From positions 1,426,001-1,490,000 of the forward strand of contig PQWQ01000014.1 in assembly GCA_002943765.1 (NCBI GenBank): 64,000 nt of DNA, read 5' to 3'. The notes beneath the pieces are model-generated. The model was not told where the DNA came from and did not search any database. It saw only the letters and a list, made by a program, of their open reading frames with translations. The translations under genes and the position numbers were made by a program. Within the stretch, counting starts at the first letter, position 1. Each line of letters begins with the position of its first letter. This DNA comes from Psoroptes ovis (taxonomy: Eukaryota > Arthropoda > Arachnida > Sarcoptiformes > Psoroptidae). This document shows, piece by piece, positions 62,085 to 64,000 of this stretch.

Positions 62085-64000
62085 CTATTTCATTTTTGTG
62101 ATTCATCGATGATTGATTTTGAATTTCAATTATTTTCGTTTGTCAACGCAAAAAAATGGCAAACGAAAGCAAAAATAGAAAAGAAAATACGGCAAATTAT
62201 TAGAAAATTCATGTTTATTTCACTGATTATTTAAATTTTTGGTGATTCACAAACGACAAACAAATCAATATTTGTTTCATCATATATCACCACCAAAAGA
62301 AATTGATGCTAATTTTGCATTTTGCTTTGATTTCGTTTTTCACGATAGGGGAAAACGATATTTTCCAAAAATTGAAATTGAAATTGGCGACAAAAATCAG
62401 CTAGAAAATTTACGATTCATTTGATTCCGAATAACTCGATTATTTATTTATTGATCAATGGAATTGAAATTTGTTTGTTGAAATGGGCAAATTTTGGAAA
62501 TCAATCATAAAGTATTTGAAATAAAGGGCTACGAATTTTCAGTATTCAATAGAGTCTATTGAATAGACCATTCGACCATTCATTGCAAACATGATGCATA
62601 ATTTTTTCGCAGAACTTGATCATCATCAACCAAAATTGATTGAATATCATCATGAAGCACCACCGAGAGAGCTTAATTAATGTCATTGGAATGCAATGAA
62701 AGGGTTGATCGATTCTTGATGTAAAACAATGAAATTACTTTTCCCGACATTATTATTATTTCGAACTAACGAAAAATTATTCATTTGAATGCAAATTTCC
62801 CAAATTCTTTCGAATGGAAAATTTTTCTATTCTTGATTATGTTTCTTTGTGTATATCTAAAATTATCTTTATTACATTACATGAATATTTATAAAGAATA
62901 TAATATAATAATGTTAATAATAAATTCAATTGTCACGAATGAATGACGATGACGGAATGGAGGGTTGAGATGCTGGTTTGATTTTCGGGTAAATGTGACA
63001 CATTATTATATCAAAAAAAATGAAGAAAATTTCATCTGTACCAGAGCTACCAGAAATCAATTTTTGAAATAAATTTGATTTACTCACCAGCAAAATGTCG
63101 AAAATATATACACTTATTTACATTAATGCAATCAAACTAATTAAAGTGTTTCTGGATTTTTTCAAATATCAAACATTTTAGAGCCTTGAAAAAAAATTGA
63201 AATTGTCCATGGAAAAAAAAATCAAATTCAGGGCCTTCTAAAGGGCCTTTCGAAAAAAAAAATTGAAAGTATAAAATTACACAGAACCCAAGAAATTGAT
63301 TCAAGCAAAATTGCTTAGTACAAACTCATTATCCCTTCACATTTTTGTAATTTACAAAATGGAAAAAGCTTACATTCTGAAATAATAATAACTCTTTAAT
63401 TTCAAATAATCGAAATGAGAAGGAAAAAATTGAACCAATGAAAACCATTTGGCCTTCGAAAGCATCGAAAGAAATTGAATCATAAACATTGAAAATTGGT
63501 AAACTCTTTGCACTCCAAATCGTTATTTCATCCATTATAATGGGCGCCTGGATGGCTCCAATGGAGTGCAAATGATGTTTTGTATGAATTTGAAAAAATA
63601 ACCTCCCATGGTATAATCATCATTTGTGAACCTTAATGAAATGAAAGAAAAACATTACATTCAAATCGTTTATTAGCATATTAAAGGAATTCATTTTCGC
63701 TTTCAAATTAACATTATGAACATTTTTTAAGCTTTAAATCGAATATATCGAATAATAAATGTCACATTTAAACACATTCAAAAGTCAAAAAATGTTTGCT
63801 TCACTGTAAAACATTTTTCTTGGATTTTTTTTTTTACATTTCTCTTTGGGTTATGGTCTTGGTTACAATCATAGTTTTGATGATTCGTTCAATTCATTCA
63901 ATTCAATTCGATCGCGTCACACACACACACAACAATGTCGATTAATGTTTGATGATTACACGTTTCAAGGAAAAGAAAATGAAATTATCATCATTAGTTG
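62085..64000. other. Probable Syk intron to window edge
   Basis: The first visible Syk exon opens with an acceptor (AAATAG) in the middle of an SH2 domain, so an upstream exon must exist. I searched both strands of this stretch for the N-terminal SH2 signatures and found none; the 80-codon frame at 63329-63571 does not resemble SH2. It contains simple AT-rich DNA only. Confidence 0.5.

Noticed and set aside
1..64000. tRNA and rRNA genes
   Set aside because: I looked for B-box-like GGTTCGA motifs and cloverleaf arms on both strands; the few hits fall in introns or lack partner stems.

Overview
The window is animal nuclear DNA, very AT-rich, with small introns (mostly 50-300 bp), trinucleotide runs (CAT/ATT/CAA) inside and outside genes, and many proteins carrying poly-Asn, poly-Gln or poly-Ser tracts. 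The gene set (Syk-family tyrosine kinase, C3-like complement/thioester protein, L-gulonolactone oxidase, mite-like base composition) suggests a chelicerate, most likely an acariform mite of the Dermatophagoides/astigmatid type; that placement is inference. All gene models below were built by hand from splice signals and reading-frame continuity; each joins in frame with GT..AG introns.

Layout: 1-5.5 kb holds no gene I recognise but has three short mariner-like MITEs. 5.6-6.2 kb: ribosomal protein eS24 (minus). 7.4-9.9 kb: thioredoxin reductase (minus), then 12.1-12.7 kb thioredoxin (plus), a head-to-head redox pair. 13.6-16.4 kb: NRF-6-type acyltransferase-3 membrane protein (plus). 16.7-17.9 kb: neutral lipase-fold enzyme (minus). 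18.3-24.3 kb: eight-exon C3-like thioester protein (minus), with a small Cys-rich membrane protein diverging from it at 24.7 kb. 26.1-35.3 kb: SYD-1-type PDZ-C2-RhoGAP protein (minus), whose first coding intron contains a complete CPEB/Orb gene in the same orientation. 35.4-36.4 kb: an 8-TM protein with two similar 4-TM halves (minus). 37.4-39.3 kb: L-gulonolactone oxidase (plus). 40.4-42.7 kb: LKB1/STK11 kinase (plus), converging on IGBP1/TAP42 (42.9-44.2 kb, minus), which diverges from an SLC17-type transporter (44.5-45.9 kb, plus), which converges on ISCA1 (46.0-46.5 kb, minus). 47.3-62.1 kb: 3' part of a Syk-family kinase (minus) with an enormous Asn-rich linker; its 5' part lies beyond the right edge.

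Mobile DNA: a decayed mariner (52.4-53.6 kb) and a foldback-type element with arms of about 590 bp (57.4-58.9 kb) sit in Syk introns; five copies of an exactly 74-bp palindromic MITE are scattered over the window. The foldback element, which carries the start of its own gene in both arms, is the least familiar object here. Functional themes are redox balance (Trx, TrxR, GULO, ISCA1), innate immunity/signalling (C3-like, Syk), and neuronal/germline regulation (SYD-1, CPEB).
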